Positions 43,801-54,828 of a stretch of 64,000 bases of DNA are shown piece by piece. The position numbers were made by a program, and so were the translations under genes. Position 1 is the stretch's first letter. Each line of letters starts with the position of its first letter. Origin of the DNA: Onthophagus taurus (Eukaryota > Arthropoda > Insecta > Coleoptera > Scarabaeidae); NCBI RefSeq assembly GCF_036711975.1, contig NC_091967.1, positions 15,748,001 to 15,812,000 on the forward strand. Reading direction: 5' to 3'. The notes under the pieces are model-generated. The model ran no database searches, was not told where the DNA came from, and saw only the letters and a list, made by a program, of their open reading frames with translations.

Positions 43801-46800
43801 AACCACTTGCTTTGGAACACTTGTCGAAAGAAAATTGTGGTACTTTCCCGATATATAAGATGATGACAACAAATGAGGACATGTTTGTTGGGAATTTTGC
43901 GCTCACAGCATATATATGTTGTTATATTAAAAATTTAATATAAAACATTTTTGATATAAAACAATCTTATTCGTTTAAAGCACATGCTAGAACTTCCTTT
44001 TGTATAAAAACTTTTTCGTAAAACCTCCAACCATAATAACCATACCAGCTGTTCTCGATGCTTTCATCGGATCAGCTGTTGAAACGCCTTCTCTTCGTTC
44101 ACCTACCTGCGATTTTCCTCTCCACTACTCAATTCGACACGGTACGAACTAAAAAAAAACAAAATATTTTTCGGTGATATTGTTGCTAAGGAAAGGGTTT
44201 AAAGCTTTTTGATATTGAACGCGGTTAAATCTAACGTATATTTAGTTAAAAATTTTAATAGGCTGCTTTCGTAGATTCGTAACTCAACGCTTCTTTGTCC
44301 AGGTATGTCGCAATGAGCCATATCCGCTTCGCATTAAAGTTTTCAAATTATTACAAATTGTACGGTTAATTATCCATCTCCTAAAAGGTAGGTTTAAATT
44401 ATTCGAAAACCCACGCAATTTACGATGATCATTTCCTCCTTATAAGATTTGATTGATTAATTATCATTGAATTACTGGTTTATTCCTTTTGACATTATTA
44501 ACATTTCTTAATTAACATTTTTAAGTTTACGATTTTATATATTTCCATTTATAATTTAAGTAAATTGTTCGTAATTAAATAACTCTGATATAGGTTTAGA
44601 TTAAATAGTCAAAACAACCAGAACATTATTCATTTAACTGTAAGGTCAACAGCGACATGTGCAATTTATTCCCATTTGCTAATCAGCGACTCACTCCAGA
44701 CTTTATTTGGTTGTACATCCAAGCCAGTGTTGCAAATACGGCAAGGCTGCAATTAAGAGTTTCTATGCACGGTTGATTTCATTTACTAGGTTATCATCTT
44801 GTTTCGTCCTCGTCGAGGTCGCTGCAAAGTTTATTTATTCTAGTAAATTTCTACAATACAATAAATCTTGATTTAATTTGGTTGTCTTTATTAAAGTGCG
44901 TATTAATTTATGGAAAATTCTGTAATTACCTAGAATGACCTCATTGAAGATAAGTTCAAACTTACCAATTTCAATATTCATTAGAACTTATCTATATAAA
45001 GAAATTTGTGGGTAGAAGCAATTTTTATCTTTAATATATAAAGTTTCTCACGATTTGCAACTAATAATAGCAAATGTCACCTTCTACGAACGGGAAAGAG
45101 TGTTTTTTTATAAACAACATAATCGCTTTGGATAATTTGTTAATGCAACTTTCGCATAAAAAATTCTCGTTGTGGCGCCACGGTTCTCTTCATTTTCTCC
45201 ATCCCAAGTTCAGTTTCCGTTCTACACGCTTCGATGCTCACAGAACAATATATGACAAATTCTCTACATTCTTTTCCCACAATGTAAAATTATTTTTCTT
45301 CTTTTAAATTCAGAGTGTACGCTTGAAACAATAACTTTAAGGAGATAATATTAAACGCATTCTTAACGTTTAAAAGAAAAATGGTTAGTGATCAATCTTT
45401 GTTTGCGTTGTATTTCGAAGGTCGAAAATTTCCATTTAGAGTATGCAATTGAGGTGAAATTGTCGTTGTTTTTCCTTCCTTATATTTTTAATAGTAGATT
45501 TAACACGAGTGTTTCCTACTAACGAATGGATAGAACAAGAAAATTGTTACTCATTAAATTCTATATAGCAAGTTTGAATAATTGAGTTTCGTGACGGTGT
45601 TTGCGATCGATTTCGCAATTACATCTATTAAATTCTTGTCTCAACGTAAATAAACTATTTAATAGGGTATTTCGATTGGTTTGACCATGGTTTATTAGAT
45701 TTTTCTATTTTACGGTTAATAAACGCCTTGAAATGATTAAAAATAATTTAAAAGACTCAACACCATTACCTATTTCATTTGAATTCTTAACTGTGTAAAA
45801 TGGGTCTTACGAATTCCCAAACTTTCTACATCCGGATAATGTCAAGAAGTACTTTTACATAAATGACTTGCACTTCCTTCCATAAATTTCCTCCGAAAAC
45901 ATGCGTTTAAATGCAAATCAGAATGAAATGATATCTGTGGGAACTATTTAATCTATTACGAATGCAAATTCAAAATACAAATTTGTCGAATCATCAAGAC
46001 AAACGATAATATGTAAGAATCAGAATGGGCAGCGAATTTTATGGCGTATTCATTACAACGTTATTGCAATGCGTGGATTTCTCTCCCACGATTCGAATCA
46101 AAATGCTGTTAACACCAAAAGTGCTAAAAATTTTGAAATTACCTCGTAAATTTAACGATACTGGTTTTCGTTGGATTCCCTACAATTTTTACGACAGATT
46201 CTTATTGGTTTAAATCACGATAATTCTTATTTGGACATAATTTCTTTTTTATTTATTACATGCATTACTATGTAATACATTTTTTTTAATTTTTACTGTA
46301 TTTACAGGATGTAATAATGATTATAAATAATATTACATCAAGTGTCATACTTTAATTATGCATAAATGAGTTATTTTGTTATCTTGGCAATCAATTTCTT
46401 TTAACTAATCTCACACGTCAATTGACATTGTGTGCAAAGTGATCCCATTAAAAGTGCCTAAAGCATAAATGTCAATCGAAACACTGTTCCCAAGTCAAAA
46501 CTACACGATTCCCAATTGCAACGTAAGATTGAAATTGACGTTAAGATTTTAACGTTAAGTTTAAACGTATATCAGATAAAAAGGCGTACATCAAGGAAGA
46601 TATATCTTAATTTTGAAAAACTTATTTTTGTATGTCAGTTATAATAATTTAGTTAACCAAAACTTAACCCGCATCTAACCCATTCTTCACCCGCATCTCC
46701 CTATTCTTCACTCGTCTTCTGCAATAAAACTAAAACGTTGCAAAGAGGCTGTAGAAATTATCAACAAGATCTAGATTTCAAAGGGCTATATATTTCTAAA

Positions 46801-48739
46801 GCAACATCTGTCTTGTTTCTGTTTATTATTATTACATAACTTTATTGTGTCCGTCTTCTTCATGGTCATCGTTCGTATGGAATGCGCTATTGTCACGACG
46901 ATGGTCAAACGGGTATACCATAAAGGAAATGTAGGCTTATCGGAGGTCGTTGTCTTCCGCTGGTAAACCGGAAAATAACGTCGCATATTTAAACGTGTCT
47001 ATACTTCTGTTTTGTACGCGTGTTGTTGTGATTCTAACAACTTCCGATGCGTTTTTTGATTACTAATTAAATCAGTAACAACATAAAATAATATGATTTA
47101 ATTTTTTCAATTTATTTTTAAACCTAACAGTAACATGCTTACAAAAGATTAAATCCACTCAATCGTTTTTTGCTTCCGTTCCGACATCGTTATTTACGAG
47201 TTCCAAATGAATTGGATCGAATGCAACTCTCTCTCCATTCCGGGCTCTTGACTTCAAGTAATATCGGCTACTGCAAAGCTGCACCCGCTGTTGTAAAGTA
47301 ACTGAAAGAAACGCGTTCGATAACGTTCTTAAAGTATACCACCATTCGGAAGAAGAACGCGTCAATCTCTTACAAAGCCTCAGTTAATGGCGTGCTCCTT
47401 TGATGGCAATCTGGTTCCAAAAGAAAAGAAAAAGGGCACGATCTCCCTTTTCGAATGAAAACTGGACGCGACACATCGCATTATTTGATTATCGATCGAA
47501 CGACGTATTGAGAGTTTCAATATTGCATTACACGATAATGACCATCATTGAAAATTTTAAGTGCATTTGTATTGAAATAAAATGGAACTGATATTTATGA
47601 CAGTTTTGAATTTTTTATTTCAATAAACCGAACAAAAACGTTTTACAGGCATCAGATTCCAAGAACACTTTATACAATAAGACTTTTCGTTCACTATAAA
47701 ATTACTCTCATCCGTTACTTTACATGAAAAGATTTCAATGACACAAAAGTACAACAATAATAATAAACAATCAGTTCTTGAAGAAGAAGTTTTACAACAG
47801 TATTTATACGAGATCTGAAAAAAATCGTACTCAAGACGTATTTACTGAGAAAATTACTGGTTGGATTGCTACGAGTAGTATTATCATCTCGTGGATATGT
47901 GCCGTGTGAGGACCAAGGACGAATTGACTCAGGGCGATTTGTGTTTTTGTATGGTAGTCACGAAAGGTGTATTAGGGGCATATGGTCATCATATGCACGA
48001 GCAATACAGAGCAGAACGGAATTGGTGAAAGAATACGGTTAATGTTGACTCGAAAAATGGTAATAAATAATAATAGAAACATTGACTTCACCCAAAATAG
48101 TCCTTTCTGTATTTAGCGATAATACATATAATATTGCGTCCTCAATTCATATGTGGCATCAAACTGTAGTGTTTCTAGAAAATCTTAATATTTCTACTTC
48201 TTCATATACTTGGTAGAGAACGCTGCGTTCATATAATATGTAACGCTTCTCCATAATAATTCTGTGATAAAATTGGTTCGGCTAACTGATAAAGTTTACC
48301 TTTGACATTGAAGGACATTATATTGATTTCTTAGCCGAAATTACCACAGTTACAAGATGTATAAAAATAAAAGTATAATCACAGAGGTAGAAGATTTTTG
48401 TATATCATTCTAAAAGTGCAAAAGCCAAGGATATGATATTGGGATCAATATTCGTGGTGTTCAGAAACGTATACTTGAAATTAATCTACTTATTGTTTAT
48501 CTTGTGGGAGTTACAGCAATCATATCCTAGGAGATGCAGTATCATTTTATATTCAAGTAACATCTTTTATGATTTGCTACAAAAGCAAGGTAGACACGGT
48601 GAGGTTCGTTAAATACTAACTAAACTAGATGTACAATGGTTTGAAGGATTTATCAGATAATACTATACAATAGATTGTTAGTATATAAATAAATTCTGGC
48701 ACAGTGAAAAAATGCGACCATTGCGTGGTCTTCTTGCTA

Positions 48740-49065
48740 TCCTTTCCTCTGCGGGCCGATTGCGTTTACATATTCTGGCTATTTGGCTTTTCGCCATTCA
48801 GTCCACATGTTGAATCCATTAGCAATTCGGTTCCTTGGCTTATCGGTTTTGCATAGAAAATCCTAGGATCGATCTGAGAGACTTCATCTAAACCGTTCTT
48901 AGTTTCTGCTTTGTTCTCTGCGTTTCTGCTCTAGTTTCTGTTCCGCAGCTTTGCCTTTGGAGAGCATCTTCATTCCTTGCTATAAGTGGTACATTGTCTA
49001 CACAGCAGAAAGTATATATCTTATCGTTTAATAATTCGATTAAAGAGGAAGAGGCTCAGCGAATT
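48740..49065 (-). mobile_element. LINE reverse transcriptase C-terminal remnant
   Basis: Minus-strand pieces TRAETQRTKQKLRTV and MKSLRSILGFSMQNR match the T-R-A-x-T-x-x-T-K-R and R-S-I-x-G-x-x-x-x-D-R segments at the C-terminus of insect endonuclease-reverse transcriptases. They are followed by WTEWRKAK and a frame-shifted G-R-P-R-like end. It belongs to the same family as the remnant at 50.4-50.8 kb. Confidence 0.5.
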
Positions 49066-49294
49066 GCCCTGTCTGATGCACTGGTAAACCAAGATTTCCT
49101 CAGCGTCATGTCAATCTTTGTTTTGTTATCTGCTCAACTAGTCGTGATTGAGTACGTACTTTAATTTGACTTAGGTTTGTTAGGTCGGCGAAACACACAT
49201 GCGCTGGTGAATTGAATTCCATAGATTTTTGTATGCTCTGTCATATTATGAAGATCGCATTTATTGTACATCTATTCCGTCGGAACCCTTGCTG

Positions 49295-49989
49295 CGGATA
49301 TAACAGACAAAATATTTTTAAGTTATACTATTAATATTATCTATTTAATATATCAGTATATTGAAATATAAATATTAGCACTTATAGATAGAATCTAACT
49401 CGGGGTTTTCTCTATGTTGCTCTATTCCATGTTCATAGATAAATTCGGGGTATTCCCCTATATGATGTATAAATCAAGGACGACATTTCTAGTTATAGTT
49501 ATTATTTAGCGTTGAATTGTTGTATACTTTTCATTGATCTAAAACTAGAGCTAACACTAGACCTAGAACAAGAAAGCCGAAACTTTCTAGTTCTAGGTCT
49601 AGTGTTAGTTCTAGTTTTAATTGTTACTCAGGAATAAATTGTTATATATTTTTATTGAACGAAAAGTAGAACTAACACTAAACCTAGAACTAGCAACATT
49701 CTAGTTTAGCCGTCTTACGAGACGTACGGCTAAATCCGAATGTTTCTAATTATAAGTCTAGTGTTAGTTCTAATGCGGGTATTAGTTCTAGTTTTAATTG
49801 TTATTCAGCGTTAGATTGTTGTATATCTTTATTGACCAAAAAGTAGGAGTGATAAATCGAAGATTTCAATATTATTTATATTTGTATTTAAAATATTACT
49901 TCATTAGAATACCTAATGCAAAACGAGGAGTTTCCAAATACTAACCACATCAACTAAGACTTCCTGAATACAAAACACCTATTAACAAC
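49295..49989. repeat. Dispersed ctagttctaggtctag repeat, copy D (695 bp)
   Basis: The copy starts cggatataacagacaaaata and ends aaaacacctattaacaac. It is nearly identical over its whole length to copy E 3.2 kb to the right. The largest difference is an extra 18 bases (a ctaacactaaacctagaa unit). Direct ttgctg flanks stand on both sides and may be a target duplication. The inner half has strong inverted repeats of ctagttctaggtctag. Confidence 0.75.
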
Positions 49990-50379
49990 TTGCTGTTTGT
50001 GCGAAATTTGTATCATAGCCTGGAGCTATTGGTGCATGATGTTAGTTAATAATTTCAGTGTGGTGTCATAAAGGCATGCGGTATATAGCACTATTGTGCA
50101 CTACTCATGCACAAGAGACTCCAGAATCAACACACAGCAGTTTCATCCAGAATGGCAACGGATCATACCAAAACTAAAACTCCCACAGACTATGAGACGT
50201 AAGGTACTGAACCATAAAGCAAGTGTAATCACGACTTTACTGTTTAGAGATATGCAGCATCCAGATAATAAACAAATAACCTGAAAAAAAGCTTAATTGA
50301 GTGAGTATTCTAAATTACAAACACATATTTCAAATTCTTCTTCTTCTTACTTTAAGACAAAGAAAAAAACACTAGAGAC

Positions 50380-50790
50380 AAAGCTAAAAAGTTGAACTCC
50401 TGCTTTCATACCACCGAATAGAACTTATCTCATCACTCCTTCTCCCTCACTCTGATATTCTCACTTCTTTTATGGTGTCACAAGGTGTATCCTGTTAATG
50501 ACCTTTATCATCGTTATCATCTCCGCTGTTCTGAGGATTCTTTTTGTGGTAGCATTTTCTGCTCTTGTCACATATTCTTGACATGTACTTGTTTTGCAAT
50601 ATTACCAATATTAGGTAACCTGATATCAAAGCTCCTTTCGTTGTTTGAGCTCTAACTTTTTCTGGGGAGTTCCAGTTTCTCGTAATATTGATGACAAGAT
50701 ATTTAAACTCTATTACTTATTCTATAGACTTGTTTTATACTGTGGAGTGCTTTCAGAATTCATTTCGAAACTACAAATCTTGCAGTTTTT
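50380..50790 (-). mobile_element. LINE reverse transcriptase C-terminal remnant
   Basis: The minus strand gives HSIKQVYRISNRV, then, in shifted frames, LELPRKS, CQEYVTRAENATTKRILRTA. TRAENATTKRILRTAEM matches the conserved T-R-A-x-T-x-x-T-K-R-x-L-x-x-x-E-M of insect endonuclease-reverse transcriptases. No catalytic box remains. Confidence 0.55.
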
Positions 50791-51739
50791 GACATGCCAT
50801 GAAGTATGATGCATTGAATATATATAGAGAAAAAGCAAAAAGTTTCGAGCTACACTATGAATTCAAGCTGAACAGTTTAACAAAAAAAATATTTTTAATT
50901 TTGTTTTTTAATTGCGATTTTTTTATGGTTGTAATAAACCAGAACGATGTTATTTTACTTAAACGTTGAAAACCGTGAACAAACGGAAAATGTTCCTTCA
51001 TTGTCACTATTATTTCCTCTTGTACAGTCTGCTCAATTTATCGGTTCACTACACGCGTAAGGTTAATAAGAACGGAGCGTACTTTAAAAATTACACTGAA
51101 TTCACGCTTTAATTCTTCGCTTCAAGTTGAAAATACTGTTTCTGTTCATTTTGCTCCAACGATTTTGTCCTTTACTTCAAAAAAAAAGGAAATGGACAAG
51201 AAAACATTTGTTGCTATTAATATTAATAAATTATCAACGCCAGATGTTCGATCGGAAGGAGTAGATTAGTTCGCAGATTTTTTTTTGAATTCGTGTCCTT
51301 TACGTCCTTCCCACTTCGTAAAATATTAAAATTAATCCTTTCACCAACAAGGATGAAATGTGGTTATAATTACTGTTTTCGTTGCGAAACTTTTAATAAA
51401 ATTCACAGCGTGTCGGTAATTTCTCCCACATTTTCCTTAACTGTTAGAATCGATATTTTACTATTTATTACGTTAATCCATTTTTTCCTACACGTGTTTT
51501 GACATCTAATTAATTTGTTTTTTGATTTTTATAATACCCACATACTTTTTATTAATATGTATGATTAAGTGGATTAAAAGAAATCTTTTTCTTGTTATTA
51601 CAACGTTCTGTTCACTCATTTCGATCGATAGTTATCCAACGAACGTGTAGCAATTAACAAATCTTGAATATTCATGCACCCTCAACGATCCTAATGCCGG
51701 TTATTCACCACTAGAACCGGTAGGATGAATACTTATTAT

Positions 51740-52131
51740 AGTCTATAGCGAGAGGATCTCGGTATATTCATTACATCCGGTCTTGCGTCGCCGTCGTCGT
51801 CTTGACGGTGTACGGTCTATGGTGGCGCTTTACTTTAACTCCTTCTGCTAGGTAGTAGCACGTTGCTACACCTGACACACTCGCCTCAGACACCTGCTGA
51901 CGCTTACAACCGCCGACCGAGGCTATTGCGTTAGACATTCGCGTGCCACCGACAAAGTAACAAACGAAAAAGTTATCCCAAAACAAATTGTGTCCCGAAT
52001 AATATTACGAAAGAGAAAAAATTAATCGTGAAGTAATTAAAAACTACCAATTAAAAGACATCCTCTAATGTGCTGTTTGGTTTGGTTTGAAAGAAGAAGT
52101 GTTTCAACTGGGTTTGGAAAAAGTTTGAACA
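51740..52131 (+). promoter_or_regulatory. Candidate promoter and leader of the second first exon
   Basis: A local rise in G, C and CpG (51770-51960, with cgtcgccgtcgtcgtcttga) precedes the short coding exon at 52132. No TATA box is clear. The placement fits an alternative promoter for the unidentified gene. Confidence 0.4.
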
Positions 52132-52163
52132 ATGCCAGGTGGAATCGTGTTTGATATATCTAG
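52132..52163 (+). CDS. Alternative first coding exon 1b of the unidentified gene
   Basis: It encodes MPGGIVFDIS plus two bases (AG) before the donor |GTAAGA. Joined to the exon at 62755 the codon becomes AGT and continues ETIFTGPESSVPLDYAK. Its length, phase and FDI motif match exon 1a at 40440. The start context is GAACAATGCC. The two exons look like products of exon duplication, or of convergent alternative promoters with a conserved N-terminus. Confidence 0.6.
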
Positions 52164-52513
52164 GTAAGAAAGTTTTCTAAAGCTCATAAAATTTTTTGTT
52201 GGGTGTTGTTTGTACGGAAATTACTACATAGACGGGGAAGGAATAACTTTGTTTGGGATATAAATATCTACACCTTGATAAGTCTTGATTACGTCTGTAT
52301 TGTCTGATACAACAACGTTTTATTTATACTAAACCATCACCTGTCTACACCTACGCATATTTGCAAATATGTTGATGATCCCACGCGTTATCAAGCTGAG
52401 CTATAACAACCTGCAGACAATGAAGATCATGTGGGTTTGTATTATTATTCGTTGTATACCGTTACATTACTTTTTATTGATTCATCCATCACTTGCTAAG
52501 TTAAGAAAACCTC

Positions 52514-53199
52514 TATGAACCTCGGATATAACAGACAAAATATTTTTAAGTTATACTATTAATATTATCTATTTAATATATCAGTATATTGAAATATAAA
52601 TATTAGCACTTATAGATAGAATATAACTCGGGGTTTTCCCTATGTTGCTCTATTCCATGTTCATAGATAAATTCGGGGTATTCCCCTATATGATGTATAA
52701 ATCAAGGATGACATTTCTAGTTATAGTTATTATTTAGCGTTGAATTGTTGTATACTTTTTATTGATCTAAAACTAGAGCTAACACTAGACCTAGAACAAG
52801 AAAGCCGAAACTTTCTAGTTCTAGGTCTAGTGTTAGTTCTAGTTTTAATTGTTACTCAGCACTAAATTGTTATATATTTTTATTGAACGAAAAGTAGAAC
52901 TAGCAACATTCTAGTTTAGCCGTCTTACGAGACGTACGGCTAAATCCGAATGTTTCTAATTCTAAGTCTAGTGTTAGTTCTAATGCGGGTATTAGTTCTA
53001 GTTTTAATTGTTATTCAGCGTTAGATTGTTGTACGTCTTTATTGACCAAAAAGTAGGACTGATAAATCGAAGATTTCAATATTATTTATATTTGTATTTA
53101 AAATATTACTTCATTAGAATACCTAATGCAAAACGAGGAGTTTCCAAATACTAACCACATCAACTAAGACTTCCTGAATACAAAACACCTATTAACAAC
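52514..53199. repeat. Dispersed ctagttctaggtctag repeat, copy E (about 680 bp)
   Basis: From 52523 to 53199 it is a near-identical copy of 49295-49989, lacking one 18-base unit. Just left of that shared part it reads aaaacctctatgaacctcgg, which completes a pogo/Tigger-like terminal repeat that copy D does not show. The near identity implies recent duplication or transposition. Confidence 0.75.
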
Positions 53200-54828
53200 A
53201 ATCTTTTCTGCATTTAAATATTCAAGTCACGCCGTTTCGAAAAAGTTACTTCTAAGAGCTTTCTGGTGTGAATTTTAATTTAAACCGTTGCACGCAATTT
53301 GACGTATACGCATAAATGAAAAGAGATTAAAAGGATTTTGCACTCGTTTCGTTCCATTCATTTTAAAGTGTTGTAATACATGCAATCGTAGGGCGTTATA
53401 GGCATACCCAACTTTAAATTCGCTTCGATCGCGCACTTGGTGAGTTATAGCTGGGATTTCCAAGTGTAGACACATTTAAATTATACGTCCCTTGGGATTA
53501 GTTCAAGTTCCCGTTCAAATATCAGAATGGAGCAATTTCGGCGTTTCATTGGACAATGGAGTGCGCAAAGTGCAACTTGAAGGTAAAATAATTGCAGTAA
53601 TTTCTCGAGGAGCTACTCAGAAACCTCGGGGTTAGAGTGCGAATTCTGACGAAGGTTAGGAGAAACGCGAGAAATGAGATATTAAGTTTCGGGAACAATT
53701 AGAACTGTGACTTAATAAAGTTTCTGTACAAATTGAGAGAGTTCTACTGTGTTGTAAGTTGAGGTTTCGCTGAAATTCATATCTCTGTTAATTTAAAATT
53801 TTTGTGATTTCTTACATTATACTCTTTTAATGTTTTGTAATTACTTTTACATTAGCTACTTCTCATTTAACTTCTTTTTTTACATTTCCTCTAATTTACC
53901 TCATTTTCCAGTGCTTCTCGAACAATCCATTAAGAAATATGTTTTCCTGACGTTCTGCAAATGCTCGTCATTATACATAACATGCGTATACGTTGTTGTT
54001 TGGACGTCAGTGACCGGAAATTGTTCTCTTTTTGGTGGTGGTAGCTACTCGTGCGCCTGCGAACGGATTTGCAAACATGCTCCACAGCCAGGTGCAACAA
54101 ACAAATCCGGTATTTCACAATATGTACGTTTCATAACATACTCTGAACGTTGAGTTATAGGTGTCGTGATGAAAGTTGTTTGTATTAGTATTGGAATGGA
54201 TTTCTTTAAAACACGCAAATCTACAAAATAGAAAAACTTTATTTATTTTAAATGTAAATCGAAGAAAATGGTATTACTATCCTTTATCAATACGTGTGCA
54301 TACATAATATTTACATCACGATTAAGACTTGTACACGTCGTGACTTATGATTATCGGTTTAATTATGCATTTATCGTGAAATAAAAGAGAAAGGTTTTGA
54401 ATATGCAATGTGCCATACGTAACCAATAGTACCAATAATTCAAAGGTTGTACAATGAACGGTGTTATTATTGTAAGGAAAAATTGTAGTGAATCTTACAG
54501 AAAATTACGTAAGAAAAAATCATTACTTATCGACGAGTAAAATTTGTTTTTTATTTAAATCAATTGTCATTGCCAAATTTTTATAAAAAAAACTGTCTGT
54601 ACCACCCTAGATACCATGTTCTATGACCACGCTTTATAATATTTTCCACTAAATAATAAGTAAGGTTGTGTATATTCTAAACGAAGTTGTCACTGATTGT
54701 CACTTTAAAGACGAAGCCACTAATCTCTCGTCACTTGGCTAATATCTACGTTTTGAAATTAAAACTCGTGAGCAATATATTAAGATAACATAATTAAGTG
54801 CTATAATTAAAATTTGAATATTGTTTAA

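Noticed and set aside
44260..44340. CCAG|GTATGT donor-like site that could end a non-coding first exon
   Set aside because: No supporting promoter signal or coding sequence; one donor match is expected by chance.
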